A stretch of DNA of 5,709 nt from an uncultured Brachyspira sp. (GTDB taxonomy: Bacteria > Spirochaetota > Brachyspiria > Brachyspirales > Brachyspiraceae): assembly GCF_934747485.1 (NCBI RefSeq), contig NZ_CAKVGN010000107.1, positions 1-5,709 on the forward strand, given 5' to 3'. The position numbers and the translations under genes were made by a program. Shown piece after piece: positions 5,638-5,709 of the stretch. The notes below the pieces were generated by a model. The model ran no database searches. It was not told the DNA's origin and saw nothing but the letters and a program-made list of their open reading frames with translations. How positions within the stretch are numbered: the first letter of the stretch is position 1; each line of letters begins with the position of its first letter.

Positions 5638-5709
5638 GCACAGGAGCCAGACATATTGCAGTTAGGAATTCCTTAATTTCTTAAAGTATAGCATAGGTGT
5701 ATCATAATT
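5636..5709 (-). mobile_element. Right-hand (3') end of the same insertion sequence, inverted copy
   Basis: These 74 bases are the exact reverse complement of 3-76. The junction at 5635/5636 falls inside the coding frame of the 5188-5637 gene, so this copy has probably inserted into that gene. Together the two copies face each other with their 3' ends pointing inward. That is the arrangement of a composite transposon with inverted IS arms, but also of two independent insertions, or of a contig that stops at a multi-copy IS on each side. Confidence 0.7.
5662..5709 (-). CDS. Transposase C-terminus (partial, second inverted copy)
   Basis: On the minus strand this reads NYDTPMLYFKKLRNS then TAA (complement of 5662-5664), identical to the fragment at 3-50. 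The remainder of the gene lies beyond the right edge. Perfect identity between the copies points to recent transposition or homogenisation. The LNYxTP-like tail suggests an rve/DDE transposase, on short evidence. Confidence 0.5.
   Translation of the reverse strand, partial: NYDTPMLYFKKLRNS

Overview
The window is about 25% G+C. It uses strongly A/T-ending codons (TTA, ATA, AGA, AAA), decodes Trp with TGG, and ends its genes with TAA or TAG, so the standard bacterial code fits. The base composition, the many small membrane proteins and the family of AT-rich intergenic inverted repeats capped by CGCACG/CGTGCG suggest a Brachyspira-like spirochaete. That assignment is an inference from style. 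There is no rRNA, tRNA or marker gene to prove it.

Layout. Both ends carry the same 74-bp sequence in opposite orientation (3-76 and 5636-5709). It encodes the last 15 residues of what looks like a DDE/rve-type transposase, reading inward, followed by about 26 bp of non-coding end sequence. The window is therefore probably the unique DNA between two inverted copies of one insertion sequence. Inside it, left to right: a DUF4234-type membrane protein (332-703, +); a convergent intergenic region with nested GGG(C/T)GGG inverted repeats and a CGCACG repeat; an NAD(P)H-dependent zinc-independent quinone-oxidoreductase-like enzyme (1052-2053, -) with a strong palindromic operator candidate upstream; a divergent intergenic region with a second CGCACG repeat and a good promoter; four + strand genes for small multi-TM proteins (2451-3022, 3366-3899, 3927-4499, 4480-5040) that look like distant paralogues; a third CGCACG repeat; and a minus-strand membrane protein (5188-5637) whose 5' end is cut off by the right-hand IS end.

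How the parts relate. The three genes at 3366-5040 are closely packed (27-nt gap, then 20-nt overlap) and are probably one operon behind a 340-bp leader with two promoter candidates. The first paralogue (2451-3022) has its own promoter and is split by a -1 frameshift at a 7-A tract directly after its start. That is either an on/off contingency switch, a slippage site, a lesion or a sequencing error. The fourth paralogue appears rearranged, with the second half of the family fold preceding the first half. The function of the array is unknown. Tandem diverged small membrane proteins would fit an immunity-type or surface-variation locus, but nothing here proves either.

No CRISPR array, rRNA, tRNA, recognisable riboswitch or replication origin was seen. 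The stretch 77-331 is AT-rich and holds only a promoter candidate.
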